This document shows, in pieces, positions 45,100-56,506 of a DNA stretch of 64,000 nucleotides (position 1 is its first letter; every line of letters begins with the position of its first letter). This stretch comes from Lamellibrachia satsuma (Eukaryota; Annelida; Polychaeta; Sabellida; Siboglinidae). The notes below the pieces were generated by a model, which was not told where the DNA came from, searched no databases, and saw only the letters and a list, made by a program, of their open reading frames with translations. The stretch covers positions 3,377,001-3,441,000 of the forward strand of contig BSQZ01000002.1 of the NCBI GenBank assembly GCA_033239005.1. The letters run 5' to 3'. A program made the position numbers and the translations under genes.

Positions 45100-45890
45100 C
45101 CACACTAAATGTTAATAGCAGTTATAAGATGTATAACATAGCAGTGTTAACATTAATAATACCAGTACCTATAGTAACTATCACAACAATGTAAAATATA
45201 TCAATCATTCAATCAGTTATGTTTGGTTAGTTATGTTGTTCTACTAAACCTTGAATTTTAAAGTTAGTAACCAGGCATTAAATTTCATTCACTCTAAACG
45301 ATTAACAAGACTATGAAAAGTATCCTGGCTAACAGTATGATGGTCTAGTGAGTCTCTTGAAATCTTACAGCACATTCTTGAGTAACAGTTCCTCCTCCAA
45401 TGTTACTACACCCTTAGAACCTGATATTAAAACACTACAAATATTATATACTGCAATATTTTGAGGATTTATAGGGAGTATGGATATATGAAAATTATAA
45501 GATTTGTCCAGTTGATGGGTTATTCTGTATATGAAAAAATTGTCTGTATATTCTGAGCTAAGACTTGGAGAAAACAACTGTGCATGTCTCTGTTAATCTG
45601 TGTTCAGTAGTGGCTTCATTACCTGGAATAAGCCACAGTTTTGTTTCTACCAAAAATAATTGAATTGTTAATTGAATTAAAATAAATGTTTAATTTAACT
45701 GAATAATATGGGAGGTTAATTTAATTTAATTGACCTGAAAAATGTGTGAGGTTAGTTTAATTGGAACGTTTCTAAGTTAATTGTAATTTAATTAATTAAC
45801 ATTTCAAGTTAACTGCCTAATGCCTGGTACAGGTACAATTTTTGCAAAAATATCAGTATCATGATTCGAGCCTGGGCGTCCAACCATTCA
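45100..45890. other. Intergenic or intronic, one AT-rich dispersed repeat
   Basis: 45655-45830 contains GGTTAATTTAATTTAATTGA and related words also found at 31485-31575. Nothing else recognised. Confidence 0.4.
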
Positions 45891-45894
45891 GCCA

Positions 45895-46222
45895 TCATAG
45901 CTGAAGCTATGTAGCCTTTCTGGTGATAATGAAAGGTTGATGGTGGGATACGGCAGAGCACCAGAGAGGAGAATAGCACAGGAGATGAGGATGTAGCCAG
46001 CTGGAAGTCTCCTTGTGTATGGCTGACTGGTCCAGGTCTTCATGCACCCACACTTACTACAATTCTGCATGATCTCTATGAGTATGCCATCTTCCTTGTT
46101 GATAACACCTTGAGTTGGATGGCTACATTCAGCACACAGCTGGAAGAGCTGCATTAGCAGGTCCTCAAAAACCATGTATTTCGGCTGCTCTCTGATGCCC
46201 TTGCTATTTTTTTTGTAGCTGA
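45895..46222 (-). CDS. THAP/transposon-associated protein, Cys-rich exon
   Basis: On the - strand the frame reads EQPKYMVFEDLLMQLFQLC, AECSHPTQGVI, MQNCSKCGCMKTWTSQP and RRLPAGYILISCAILLSGA, ending at a stop. The pattern K+.VFE..L..LF..C..C, then C..C....W.SQP......PAG...LS.AIL.SGA is shared by a large group of uncharacterised animal proteins that often carry an N-terminal THAP finger and look transposon-derived. The stop soon after SGALPYP is premature for that group, whose members continue for several hundred residues. Truncated or relic. Confidence 0.5.
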
Positions 46223-46394
46223 AAATGCACACATTCCACTGCATTATTTTTGAATAAAACATTTGTGAAGTCATGCAACTCATGAAGTGTTTGCTAAAAA
46301 TTAACATGACTAAACCAGTATTCAAGATATTATGTTGTACTGAAAATCGCAGAGGAATGGAAAACCAAAGAATGTACACGGTAATACTAACAAT

Positions 46395-46520
46395 TCATCA
46401 TTGGCCTCTTCTGCAGCATCCAGAATAGATGGTTTGTAGTCACTGGACGGCTTTACTGGTGATGACACGGTGGAGGGAGAGGGCGATATCATCCAAGCTG
46501 TACTGTGTCCCTGTGTCACA
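46395..46520 (-). CDS. Candidate upstream exon of the THAP-associated fragment
   Basis: One frame reads SPSPSTVSSPVKPSSDY, KPSILDAAEEANDEL, a Ser/Pro-rich then acidic stretch like that preceding the K+.VFE domain in the same protein group. A GAATT|GTTAGT donor follows. Another frame (TDMVVTCDTGTQYSLDDI) is also open for 35 codons. Weak. Confidence 0.3.
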
Positions 46521-46562
46521 TGTCACCACCATATCTGTCTGAACCTCTGGAATGTAGAATAA

Positions 46563-49253
46563 TCATTTATAAAAAACAAAGATTCTTCTCAGGCAGTTGT
46601 TGACAAAGGTCTGCACTTTGTTGATGGTGGTGTTGGTTATCCTCCATGTCTCTGCTCCATACAACAAGACCATCTTCACGTTGGAGTTGAACAACCGGAT
46701 CTTTGTGCGTGATGACAGTACCCTGGAGCTCCAGATGTTCTTCAGTTGCAGGAATGCCACTCTTGCCTTGCCTATCCTTGCTCTGATGTCTGCGTCTGTG
46801 CCGCCCCGCTTGTTGATGACACTGCCGAGGTATGTGAAGGTCTCTACCTCCTCCAGTGCATTCCCCTCCAGTGTGACTGGGTCAGTGCTGGCTGCATTCA
46901 TCCTGAGGACCTTGGTCTTTCCTTTGTGGATGTTCAGGCCCACGTGTAAGGAGACAGCTGCCAGTTCTGTCGTCTTGTCCTGCATCTGTTGATGGCTGTG
47001 AGACAGCAGTGCCAAGTCATCGGCGAAGTCCAGGTCTTCAAGTTGCGTCCATAGTGTCCACTGGATCCCACTTGTCCTCTGTACTGTGGTCATCTTCATA
47101 ATCCAGTCAATGGCCAGGAGGAAGAGGAATGGGGACAGCAGGCAGCCTTGTCTTACTCCAGTCTTTACCTCGAAGCGACAGGTGAACTGTCCTCGATGGA
47201 TTACCCTACAGCCTGTTCCATCATAGCTGTTCTTGATTAGGTTGACTAGTTTAGTGGGTACCCCATAGTGTCGTAGCAGTTTCCAGAGGGTCTTCCTGTC
47301 AACACTGTCAAATGCCTTTTCATAGTCAACGAAGTTCACGTAGAGGGAAGAGTTCCATTCTAAGGATTGTTCTACTATGATGCGCAATGTTGCGATCTGG
47401 TCTAAACATGATCTGTTCTGGCGGAATCCGGCTTGCTGGTCTCTAAGCATTGGGTCGACCATGTCTTTCATCCTTTCCAAGGTGATCCTGTTGAAGACTT
47501 TCCCTGGCACTGACAGGAGTATGATCCCTCTGTAGTTAGCACAATTTCTGAGGTCTCCTTTCTTGGGGATCTTGATGAGGTAGCCTTCTCTCCAGTCTGC
47601 TGGCAATTCTTCCTCTTCCCATATCTTCCCAAATAGAGGGTAAAGTAGTTCCACGGAAGTGTCCACAACTGCCTTGAGTGCTTCTGCTGGAATATCATCT
47701 GGCCCTGATGCCTTATTGTTCTTCAGCTGTTGTATAGCTTTCTTGATTTCTTCTCTGGCAGGTCTGTCGCAGTTAATAGGTAGGTCATCTTCTGCTGGGT
47801 GGATGACAGGCGGGTTTGGCGGGGCGGGTCTGTTCAGGAGTTTCTCGAAATGCTCGGCCCATCTGTCCAGCTGTTGTTCATTTCCTATGATAGCATTTCC
47901 CTCTTTGTCCTTCACTGGTCGCTCTGGGTGGCAGTACTTGCCTGACAGTTTCCTGGTAGTGTCGTAAAGCTCTTTCATGTTTCCTCTCCCTGCTGCCTGT
48001 TCCGCTTCCTCTGCCAGGCTGCCGATGTAGTTTCTCTTGTCCACCTTTATGCTCTTCTTTACTTCTCTGTTGACTTCTGCATATTCTTCTTGCGCTTTTC
48101 CCTTTGCTATTCTTGTGCGGCTGTTGTTTACTGCTGTTTTCTTTTCCTTCCGCATCTGGACCTTGTGCAAAGTTTCCACTGAAATCCACTCTTTCTGCTG
48201 CGGTGTCCTGGGGCCAACAACTTCCTGGCAGGTTGATGTCCATGTCTCTTTTATGTTCTGCCACTGCTTGTTTAGGTCAGTTTCTTCTTCGAGCAGCTCT
48301 TGCAGCACTTGGAATCTGTTGGTGAGATTCAATCTGTATCCCTCTCTTGTCTGTGCATCCTTCAGGAAGCTGACATTGTAATTTTTTCGCTTCACTGCTG
48401 TCTCCATTCGGTTTTTCTTCAGTTTCAGCTTCAGTATGGCAACAAGCAGGTGGTGGTCAGACGCAGCATCGGCTCCTCTCTTCACTCTCACGTCCTGAAG
48501 GGACCTTCTGAATGTCTTGCCTATGCAGATGTAGTCTATCTGGTTCTCTGTCACGTGATCTGGTGATACCCAAGTAGCTTTATGTATCCTTTTGTGTGGG
48601 AAGATGCTGCCACCGATGACAATCTTGTTAAGGGCGCATGTGTCAGCAAATCTCTCGCCGTTTTCGTTTATCTCTCCCAATCCATGTTTTCCCATTACTT
48701 CTTCATACCCAGTGTCGTCCTTTCCAATCTTTGCATTGAAATCTCCCATTAGGATGTTGACATCTTTCACTGGACACTTGTCGATGATCGTTTGTAGTCT
48801 GTTATAAAACTGATCTTTGTTTTCTTCATCGCTGTCGTTTGTAGGTGCGTAGCACTGGATGACATTCATTTTTATCTTCTTCTTCTTTGTTCTGAAGGAT
48901 GCTGTGATGATTCTTGGTCCATGAGCTTCCCACCCTATCAGCGCACTCTGTGCCGATCTTGACAGCATGAGCACTACACCTTCTGTGTGGGGAGCGTTGT
49001 CCTCCTCATGTCCTGAGAAGAGCAGCATCTCTCCACTAAGCAGCCTTCTCTGTCCTGTCTGTGTCCATCTTGTTTCGCTGACTCCAAGCAAAGCAAGGTT
49101 GTATTTTCTCATTTCCGCTGCCACCTGTGCTGTCTTCCCTGTCTGGTATAAGGTCCTCACGTTCCACGATCCAATCGTGATGTTCCTGGACGAAAGAAGG
49201 GTGCTCGACCCAGTGGCTTCCGAGGACTCCCGGCTTTCACCACATGGCGTCAT
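46563..49253 (-). CDS. Endonuclease-reverse transcriptase ORF
   Basis: ATG at 49253 starts MTPCGESRESSEATGS, about ten residues before the first endonuclease motif block (ITIGSWNVRTL). The product would nick target DNA and reverse-transcribe its RNA at the nick. Both enzymatic domains look complete, but the missing tail and 3' UTR, where the RT recognises its own RNA, should prevent mobilisation. The strand is the same as the flanking THAP-associated fragment. Confidence 0.8.
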   Translation of the reverse strand: MTPCGESRESSEATGSSTLLSSRNITIGSWNVRTLYQTGKTAQVAAEMRKYNLALLGVSETRWTQTGQRRLLSGEMLLFSGHEEDNAPHTEGVVLMLSRSAQSALIGWEAHGPRIITASFRTKKKKIKMNVIQCYAPTNDSDEENKDQFYNRLQTIIDKCPVKDVNILMGDFNAKIGKDDTGYEEVMGKHGLGEINENGERFADTCALNKIVIGGSIFPHKRIHKATWVSPDHVTENQIDYICIGKTFRRSLQDVRVKRGADAASDHHLLVAILKLKLKKNRMETAVKRKNYNVSFLKDAQTREGYRLNLTNRFQVLQELLEEETDLNKQWQNIKETWTSTCQEVVGPRTPQQKEWISVETLHKVQMRKEKKTAVNNSRTRIAKGKAQEEYAEVNREVKKSIKVDKRNYIGSLAEEAEQAAGRGNMKELYDTTRKLSGKYCHPERPVKDKEGNAIIGNEQQLDRWAEHFEKLLNRPAPPNPPVIHPAEDDLPINCDRPAREEIKKAIQQLKNNKASGPDDIPAEALKAVVDTSVELLYPLFGKIWEEEELPADWREGYLIKIPKKGDLRNCANYRGIILLSVPGKVFNRITLERMKDMVDPMLRDQQAGFRQNRSCLDQIATLRIIVEQSLEWNSSLYVNFVDYEKAFDSVDRKTLWKLLRHYGVPTKLVNLIKNSYDGTGCRVIHRGQFTCRFEVKTGVRQGCLLSPFLFLLAIDWIMKMTTVQRTSGIQWTLWTQLEDLDFADDLALLSHSHQQMQDKTTELAAVSLHVGLNIHKGKTKVLRMNAASTDPVTLEGNALEEVETFTYLGSVINKRGGTDADIRARIGKARVAFLQLKNIWSSRVLSSRTKIRLFNSNVKMVLLYGAETWRITNTTINKVQTFVNNCLRRIFVFYK

Positions 49254-49380
49254 AAGTCTTCGAGACGAAGAACCCTCCTCTTCCAGGACTGTAGTCTCTG
49301 TATCTTTTGTCGGCGTTTCTGTAGCAATCTTTTTTTTTACGGGGTGGGGGTGCTAGCCCCACGCCCAACCCTCCTCTTTT
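46566..49380 (-). mobile_element. Non-LTR retrotransposon (CFDP2/RTE-like), ORF intact but 3' truncated
   Basis: The - strand ORF from 49253 to 46563 (896 codons) carries an apurinic-type endonuclease (WNVRTLYQTGK, SETRWTQTGQ, CYAPTNDSDEENK, MGDFNAKIG, SDHHLL; residues about 30-280) and a reverse transcriptase (SGPDDIPAEAL, YRGIILLSVPGK, FVDYEKAFDSVDR, GVRQGCLLSPFLF, FADDLALL at 743-746, YLGSVI). Catalytic residues are present. The frame is open upstream to a TAG at about 49333. It breaks off right after NNCLRRI, where relatives continue, then enters unrelated sequence and stops within five residues. So the C-terminal tail and 3' UTR are missing. LINEs are usually truncated at the 5' end; loss of the 3' end implies deletion after insertion. 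The absence of stops in 896 codons implies recent insertion. Confidence 0.85.
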
Positions 49381-49469
49381 CCCATCCGGGCTTGGGACCG
49401 GCCATGGCAGAGTTGTTTGTGACCATCACTTCCATTAATTTCGAGGCAGACCACAGTACAAACATGTAT

Positions 49470-49620
49470 TGGTGGCCATGTTAACGTTTTGTCCGATAAG
49501 AAAACATGACCATCAAAAATTCTGAAATCGTTTACAACTGCCATCGTCTCACTGACATGCTGACCAAGTCTTGTCAAAATCATATACCTCCAGCTTTATT
49601 AAAACACCCCGACGTGCGAT
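49470..49620 (+). repeat. Dispersed repeat, copy 1
   Basis: GGCCATGTTAACGTTTTG, CATGACCATCAAAAATTCTG and GTCAAAATCATATACCTCCA recur in the same order at 51185-51325 (copy 2). Short, non-coding, probably a MITE or LINE end. Confidence 0.5.
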
Positions 49621-49629
49621 GCCCGTCAA

Positions 49630-51180
49630 TTTTAACAAAAATAGCCATTTATTCTTGCACCCACGTGGTCCATAGTAGAAAAATTCCCATAAATCGCTTC
49701 GCATTTTACACTCTAAAAACATTCACTATTTCACAGCCGATAGCTTCTCCAAACAAACCTGCCTGCTCAGTTGCACTAATGTCACATCATATAAATTGTT
49801 TAAATTCACATATCACAATTTAATAAACCCTACATTCGTGTGAGACTGGAAGGTCAATAGTTCTGTTACCCCTTCAGACTTGTCCGACATCGCTGGTCTC
49901 GATGGCAGTGCCAGTGGTGGAGCCGGAGGTCGATCAGGGTTGGGTCTAGGGCCTAGGCCTGGCCCTGGGACATCTTCTTAGTATAGTTACCGGTGCAGTT
50001 TTCGACCCACACCAGTTTTCAATCCATTGAAATCTCGCTTGATATCGCATTAGAGACGTCACAGCATCTGTTTACAACAGTAATGATACAGAGTCTTGTC
50101 TGAGCAAAATATATTTTTATATATAATATAACATGGAAGACGTTTATGACATACATACCTTGATAAAAAACTGACTTTGCATGCTTACCAGACATTATTA
50201 TTGAGCGTCTGCTGACGCATGTCTCGTTCTTGGCCAGGTGACAATAATAGCTCTTTTTGTGGTAGATGTATGGCAAGGTAGTCTTGTCATAAAAGTAGGA
50301 ATAATTCCAATGTGTTAAATATACGAGAAAAAATTTACTACATTAACGTTATATATTAAATACAAATATATGTGTATGTGTTTTATTAAGCGCTATGTCA
50401 AGCCTGGTTGATAAAAAGGTTGACATAATTGGAACAAAGTGGTAAAATAAAAAATGATTGTCTGTACTGCTTGCCATAAATATAAGTCGAATTCCGCCGG
50501 TTTCCTCGACTAGCGCGAAATGGTCCAGACGATCAATATTCGTACGTTTCTCACTCAAAACAACTGTTTTAAAACTTTGTTTGCTTTGAATAAATGAAGT
50601 AGCTTTTGCTGATTTGGTATATTGATCTCTTACACAAAATGTTTCTTCATTTTTTTTTTAACGGCATATTCTATTAAGTAGGTCGAAAACTACACCGACT
50701 AGTGTATACTAGTCTAGATAAGCAGAAAACGACAGTCGTGTAAAATGTTGCAGATACGGTTAACATATGGGAGCAGGAAAACAACGCATCCGTTCTGATC
50801 CGTACGTCACTTACCTTCAGAGAGCGGGCAAATAAAAATACGAAATCATAACCTACGAATTTCGCAGTAATAATAAAAAAATTTAACAATAACTTTCTTT
50901 ACGCGTCTCCGCCTAACCTCGCGCACGAACCTACCGGATAAATTGCGGTTCGTCTGAACTGTCCGCCAGGAGGGCCATCTTTACCGCCCTGTTAGAAGCC
51001 GGCCTGACTACAACACATCAACCACACAACGCACAGTTAAACGTACCTCAACTTAGACTATTTCACACATAAATTGGCGCCGGATTAATTAAGCACATGG
51101 CACATTCTCAAATTGTCGATGTCAGCAGTTTTGTTCTACTATTAAATTATAGTAACAGAACAAGTGCAGATTTTCCCATT
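49630..51180. other. No firmly supported gene
   Basis: A possible + strand terminal exon at 49878-49981 (acceptor CCCCTTCAG, then DLSDIAGLDGSASGGAG and RSGLGLGPRPGPG-TSS stop) has no upstream partner. Otherwise there are only short motif-free ORFs. Confidence 0.3.
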
Positions 51181-51184
51181 GTCT

Positions 51185-51325
51185 TTCCCGTGATGGCCAC
51201 GTTAACGTTTTGCATGATTAGTAGATAACGTGACCATCAAAAATCCTACAACTTTATGACATCCACTTTTACTATGCTGCCAATGAGCTGAACAAATAAG
51301 TTTCGTCAAAATCACATACCTCCAG
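51185..51325 (+). repeat. Dispersed repeat, copy 2
   Basis: Contains GGCCACGTTAACGTTTTG, GTGACCATCAAAAATCCT and GTCAAAATCACATACCTCCA, matching copy 1 at 49470-49620. Confidence 0.5.
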
Positions 51326-51349
51326 CAAATGCAAATTGGGAGTTTTCAT

Positions 51350-52400
51350 CAAATATTAATACACTGCTTGCTGAGGCACTGGTGTTTCGAGAACGTCACC
51401 ACCAAAATAATAATACTAAAATATGATACACCGTCATAATAACATAATGTTATTATACAATAATAATACAGCTAAATGTATATACGCAGTTAAATAATAA
51501 AAATAATAAATGAATTAAAAACAATACAACTAAAAATCGTACATCAAATTAAACAATTAAAAAACAAGTACAATTTAAATTGAAGGGCATTACAACCAAA
51601 ACGTATACATGGAATCAAATAATTTAAACGATGAATTACAAGGAGCAATACATTATGAGTATCAAATGGGAGTAAAATAATATATCAAATAAATTAAGGT
51701 ATACAAGGAATTAAATAAGACAAAATAATAATAATAAATATCGAATAAGATTAAAGCCGGTAAGTATATACTATCTTGTATTTTCCTTTCGGAAAAGGGA
51801 AGTATTTAACTGCCATTGAAAACTATCACAACTGTTAGAGTTTCTAAAATACATACGATAACGATAAAACATGTCCGATTGACCAACTGATGCGAATCGG
51901 AAATAATGACTTGAATCTGAGCATGGAATGATCGATAGTCTTTTAATAAAAATAAGAGACCAATGACGTGAGTGACACTTAGCATTATCTGCTATTTGGT
52001 TGCACCTCCTATCGGTCGGTGGAGAGACCAATCCACAGTCACCGAATCTCTTATAGTTGCTTATCGAGCAACTCTCAGGGGAGAGAGTTGTCAGCCCCCA
52101 GACCATTGTAGTCCTCCACCCAAACTACTGACAATCCCTATGTATTGAGCTAGCAGCCTCTTATGACAACACGTTTACCCGTTTATATAGTAGGCAAACC
52201 CTTTTAGCTGAATTTGTGGTGTGAACTCTTGATACATGTTCACTTTACATGTATCGGACATAACAACATCTAATTAAACAATTTATTCATTACAATGTTT
52301 CTTATATGGCGTAGTTTAAGGAGGAATACAACAAAATGTATAATATGCTTTAATAATATTACTAGTCTATGTTACTGATATTGAATTATGCAGATCCAGT
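51350..52400. other. AT-rich stretch and motif-free ORF
   Basis: 51390-51760 is dominated by AATAAT, AATTAAA and ATCAAAT words. 51771-52106 (- strand) has a 111-codon ORF (MVWGLTTLSPESCSISNY start) of unknown kind; the composition suggests a transposon end and not a gene. Confidence 0.3.
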
Positions 52401-52411
52401 GGTGGTAATTG

Positions 52412-52449
52412 TGCGCATGCGCCGGAAGTGCTAACTCTAAGATGGCGCC
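52412..52449 (+). promoter_or_regulatory. Compact NRF1-ETS-YY1 promoter module
   Basis: TGCGCATGCGC (52412-52422) is a perfect NRF1 palindrome, CCGGAAGTG (52422-52430) an ETS/GABPA site and AAGATGGCGCC (52439-52449) a YY1-like site in sense orientation. These three sit together at many animal housekeeping promoters, YY1 typically just after the start site, so transcription probably runs rightwards. The best candidate is the CEP83-like gene, but no N-terminal coding exon was found between here and 56260. Confidence 0.6.
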
Positions 52450-52459
52450 TACAACAACG

Positions 52460-53990
52460 TCGGCCCGTTAACTGTCATCAGTAACTCTACGTTGGGAATG
52501 CAACACACTACAAGTGGGAAAAGGTTTTTATTTTGCCAACAGTGTCATCGAAGAGTGGTATGATATTTTTATTATCTATGAATCTAGTCAATCACATCGC
52601 CGTTACTTTGTGGAACAAATGCGCACAACAGACACGTTAACCAACAGTCAGTCAAAATGCTTAGGGAATGTATCGTCTCCATACCATTGAAGAACAAATA
52701 ATATATCCATTAAACATAGGGCCTACATTAACCTGCTAAACTAGGCAAATCCGACATTCTACCTAATATAGATTCGAACTAGGGCTACGTCATTAGAATT
52801 CTCCAGTGCGGCAACAGCCTAGCCACATTTTGCAAGCGGCTAATACAGAACCATGAGTTGTATCAGAAGAAGAAAAACATAGTTGTCACTAGTAATTAAC
52901 CTGTCCAATACATTACTCACAACTCCATATGAAATGTCCAATTGTCTGTAGAATCCGTGCAGAAAGGGCATATGTATCAAAATTAATACTATATGAAATA
53001 TGTGTATTCCATTGAATATATATTATTTACATACAAGGCCAAATAAAGTGTACACACAAACCTAACTTTTCACCGCAATGAGAATCGAGGCCGTAATTTT
53101 GTTTAAACCAGTGACGCATATTCGGTGATATTGCGTATCCTGTTAGGTCACGAAGTCCCTGTTTATGATCCACCGTTTGTTTTCATAGTAGCTGTTTCGC
53201 ATCATCTCTTTCTTCACCTATTTCGTTTGACTGGCTGTCAACGCAACTACCAATTTAGGTGAGATCAGCTTTTGTAGAGAAGTCCACATGAAGCACGCTG
53301 TGTGTGCTATAGACAAACCACGTGTGTTGAAACCGACAACTTTGCATCGGTTGTTATGTAACACATGCTAAATGCAAGAACTGCTCCCATGCTGGCTCGT
53401 AAACAACAATTAAGCCATGTGGTCTTTTGTCTGTGCTGGAGGGGCAGGCAACGAACCATGACAGGCATTGTTTTCTTGTTTGCATCCGATAATCTTTAGT
53501 AGCTGCACACATTGATACTTGTCAACGCCGTCAACAACGTTGAGATCCTCACTTAGAAGCACAGTTTCTATGTCGCATTTATTCTGGTATCCTAATTGTA
53601 ACAACACATGCATGTTGTTCTATCGAGGACACGTAACCATTCTGGTTACAACATCTTTCTCAACAATTTAACACAGAAAAAACAATAGTACACACAGTTG
53701 TGTGAATTCAGTGTTCAGCTGTAAATATACGTGTGATTTCAATGTGGACAGAAAAGGAAAGACCCGTTCCGGCACTACGAGAATCAACCTGTAAAATTAC
53801 AAACTTCCTCAGACCAACCCACAGAGATAACATGCCACTGTTGACAGGTTCATATCCTCTAACCGGCTCACGTAGGAAAATTGTATAATAATGGTGGATT
53901 ACACATTAAATTTAACCCGGTCGAATCTACTGACAGTCTGGTATGTTCTTCCACAGAGCCATCATGTCCCACAATTATGATTCCACATGA
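52460..53990. other. No gene recognised
   Basis: Short ORFs only; possibly first intron of the rightward gene. Confidence 0.35.
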
Positions 53991-53994
53991 ACAA

Positions 53995-54470
53995 CATTCG
54001 CATTTATTCTTGCATTTAAATAAATATTATATTAAATGGAATAAGATATTGTTTTAAAAATGCAAACACAGACTAGATTAAAGTAATTACTAACAGTAAA
54101 TTGTTTCTACTATAACTGAAGGTGGCTGAAAAGATAAGTAAGTAGTGATCTTGAATTGATTTGAGACATTACACAAAACAAAAATCATTTACCCTCTAAC
54201 CCCCTCAGACCTCCACATGTCGTATTAGATTCCCTCCGACCTTCTTGCCTAATGCATGAAACTTGGACTTACATTGATCAGTATTATGACCTCTATTATT
54301 CTCAATATATATATCAATGACTTGGACGACAACATAACAAGTAACGTACTGAAATTTGACACACAAGTGTTTAGAAAGGTTAACACTGGTGGTGATAAAC
54401 AACATTTACAAAACGATCTACACTCAATTTTGGGAAATGCAAATGCCTACATACAGGACATGGGAACTTG
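53995..54470 (+). mobile_element. CR1-like LINE relic, inverted partner of 25583-26040
   Basis: Reads YINDLDDNITSNVLKF, TQVFRKVNTGGDKQHLQNDL. The FADD box is reduced to F-D (KFDTQVF), so the two-Asp catalytic site is gone. The copy extends 5' into about 300 bp of non-coding sequence shared with the other copy. Confidence 0.65.
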
Positions 54471-54479
54471 GATGTAAAC

Positions 54480-56255
54480 AATAAAAAGGGAGATACTGGT
54501 CTGGGTACTACTGTTGCTGAAAGTTTCAGAGCAGTGTGGCATGACACTTGTTGATGACTTATGAATAAGATTTAAAGATAGTTGCACGATATGTGAACTT
54601 TCAATTATTTTTTTTTATATATGTGCGATGTCTTTGCCTTTTTTACATTATCTTATATTTTCTGTCGAGATATTTGTCGGTGGATTTTTTTATTTTCGCA
54701 ATTAAATTGAACTCGGCTTTTTAACGTTAACTTGTCGATTTTTATAGTTTTTCGTAACATTAAATTGAACTTTTTTTTGTATTTTTTTCTCTTACACTGC
54801 GGTACGAAATATTTTACAGTGAAATCGCCTTTCCGGTTCTGATGCCACCGTGATATTGTTACAGCACATTTCGTATGATCGCCATATTAACAACACATGC
54901 TATTGCCGGTATAGCGTTGTTTTGGGCACTAAAAGTGCGCTCAAATTGCATTTAATTTCCAGCTCCATAATTGATGCGATCAATTACGGAACACACTCGT
55001 CCCTGTGCATTTCTGCTGAGGTTCACGTTCTTTGAAGGGACGCAGAGAATGATCTGTTGATAGATTTATTCCTGTCTGTGGCATGCAGTCTACAGTAGTT
55101 TGAATTATCGTTGACATCTTACTACTAGTAATGTCACTGGAATACAGGGTGTGCACATTTGTGTAGATCTTCTGGCATCTGGTCTTCACATCTTCAGCAA
55201 ACATTCTTTTCTTTTCTGCTCTGATGATGGCTGTTTCTCCCGGAAACATTCAGGGGGGAAATTAAGCTTTAATGATATGTCTAAATTGTGTCTGACCAGG
55301 GGTGTGTTGTGTCAGTCTGTCTTTCTATGGGGGCTGCTGGCATAGCATCCTGTACCCCACGAGAAGCTAAAGCATCTCCATCAGTAGCCTCTAGCAACTG
55401 TCGTATGCGTTGCATTTAATTTGCAGTTTATAGTGTGAGGTATTCTTTGCTAATTAAAAATGTTTAATTAACCTAAGTCTGTATGACTTTGTTATGTAGA
55501 ACTATCATGCTAGTTACATTTAATTGGAAATTGATGTTCATGCAATTTATAGTCTCGAAAAACATACTTTTAACTCACATTTTCTGACCATTGTGACAAA
55601 TGACACTTATTGTACAGTCGTGGTCTAATAGCATGTTCAGTCACGGGGTGGTACCATGTAACTGTTACTGCTGTAGTTTCCTGGGAAACATGGGTGGCTC
55701 AACTAACCCACTGTGGTATTCCTTATGTAAAATAATAGTTAATTTAGCCTGCATAAAATGGACCATGTTCGATAAATTGTTATTTTGTAAGCTGCCTCCT
55801 CAACTCATTTAACCCCATCACAAATCAGATTCTTTGATGTTCAGATCTGTAGTGTGTGTAAGTAACTAGTGTAATAAAATATTGAAAGAATCGACTTTGA
55901 AAGCGAAAGTGAATGACCTCGAGCAAACGTGCATTCGCCACTTCCCCGTTTTTGTTCAGTCAGACCAAAACTAATTTACTAGTTTGTTCGATGATTTCAT
56001 CAAAACTATCTAACAAATTTGCACAAATGATCTAGCATGTCATGGTCGATATCAGGTGATTCGATTTGTGTGAAACTAGATGAAATGAGATGAGCAAAAA
56101 TTGAAGACTGCACCTTTAAGTGATGCCCACCCATTGGGTACTTTATGGTTAATTAGTTAATTACCAATGTAGAAACATTTGGTAGAGTCAGTGACTATCA
56201 TTTTTGATCTACCAGCTGGAGATATCCTTTCAAAGGCTTTACTATATTTTTCCAC
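54480..56255. other. No gene recognised
   Basis: T-rich tracts at 54605-54790. A - strand ORF at 54980-55249 (AEKKRMFAEDVKTRCQ) might be a transposon fragment. A block ending GACTGCACCTTTAAG (56105-56119) looks like the end of a dispersed repeat. Confidence 0.3.
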
Positions 56256-56259
56256 GCAG

Positions 56260-56506
56260 ACGGAACGAAAGTCACTGAAGCTGCAGGTGGAAAGCCTGCT
56301 GAGGGAGCTGGCATCTTCTGCTGATGAGCAGACGTGCTTGACAACGCGTGTGCATGAGCTCGAGAAAGAAGCCGTGAAGCTGAAGAGTCGAGCGGATGAG
56401 GTCACTCATCGCAGCAAGGTCGAGATGGCCACACTCAAGATGGACATGCTCAAAGACCGCGGCGAGTTGGAACGAGAACGTGACCGCCAGCGCAACCAGG
56501 TGGAAG
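56260..56506 (+). CDS. CEP83: CEP83-like coiled-coil protein, internal exon 1 of window
   Basis: Acceptor TCCACGCAG, donor GAAG|GTCAGT, 247 nt, phase 0 in and 1 out. It encodes TERKSLKLQVESLLRELASS, EQTCLTTRVHELEKEAVKL, SKVEMATLKMDMLKD and GELERERDRQRNQVE. It aligns residue by residue with the central coiled coil of animal CEP83 (EKQSANLR..RLEKELQSS and ..SELERERNKIQSEL in vertebrates). CEP83 is a centriolar distal-appendage protein that anchors the mother centriole to the membrane for ciliogenesis. The N-terminal ~280 residues expected upstream were not found in this window's preceding 4 kb. Confidence 0.75.

Noticed and set aside
49878..49981. + strand terminal exon DLSDIAGLDG...TSS
   Set aside because: Good acceptor and stop, but no upstream donor exon on the + strand within reach; likely chance.
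54980..55249. - strand ORF with AEKKRMFAEDVKTRCQ
   Set aside because: Charged stretch suggests a transposon fragment but no diagnostic motif; not called.
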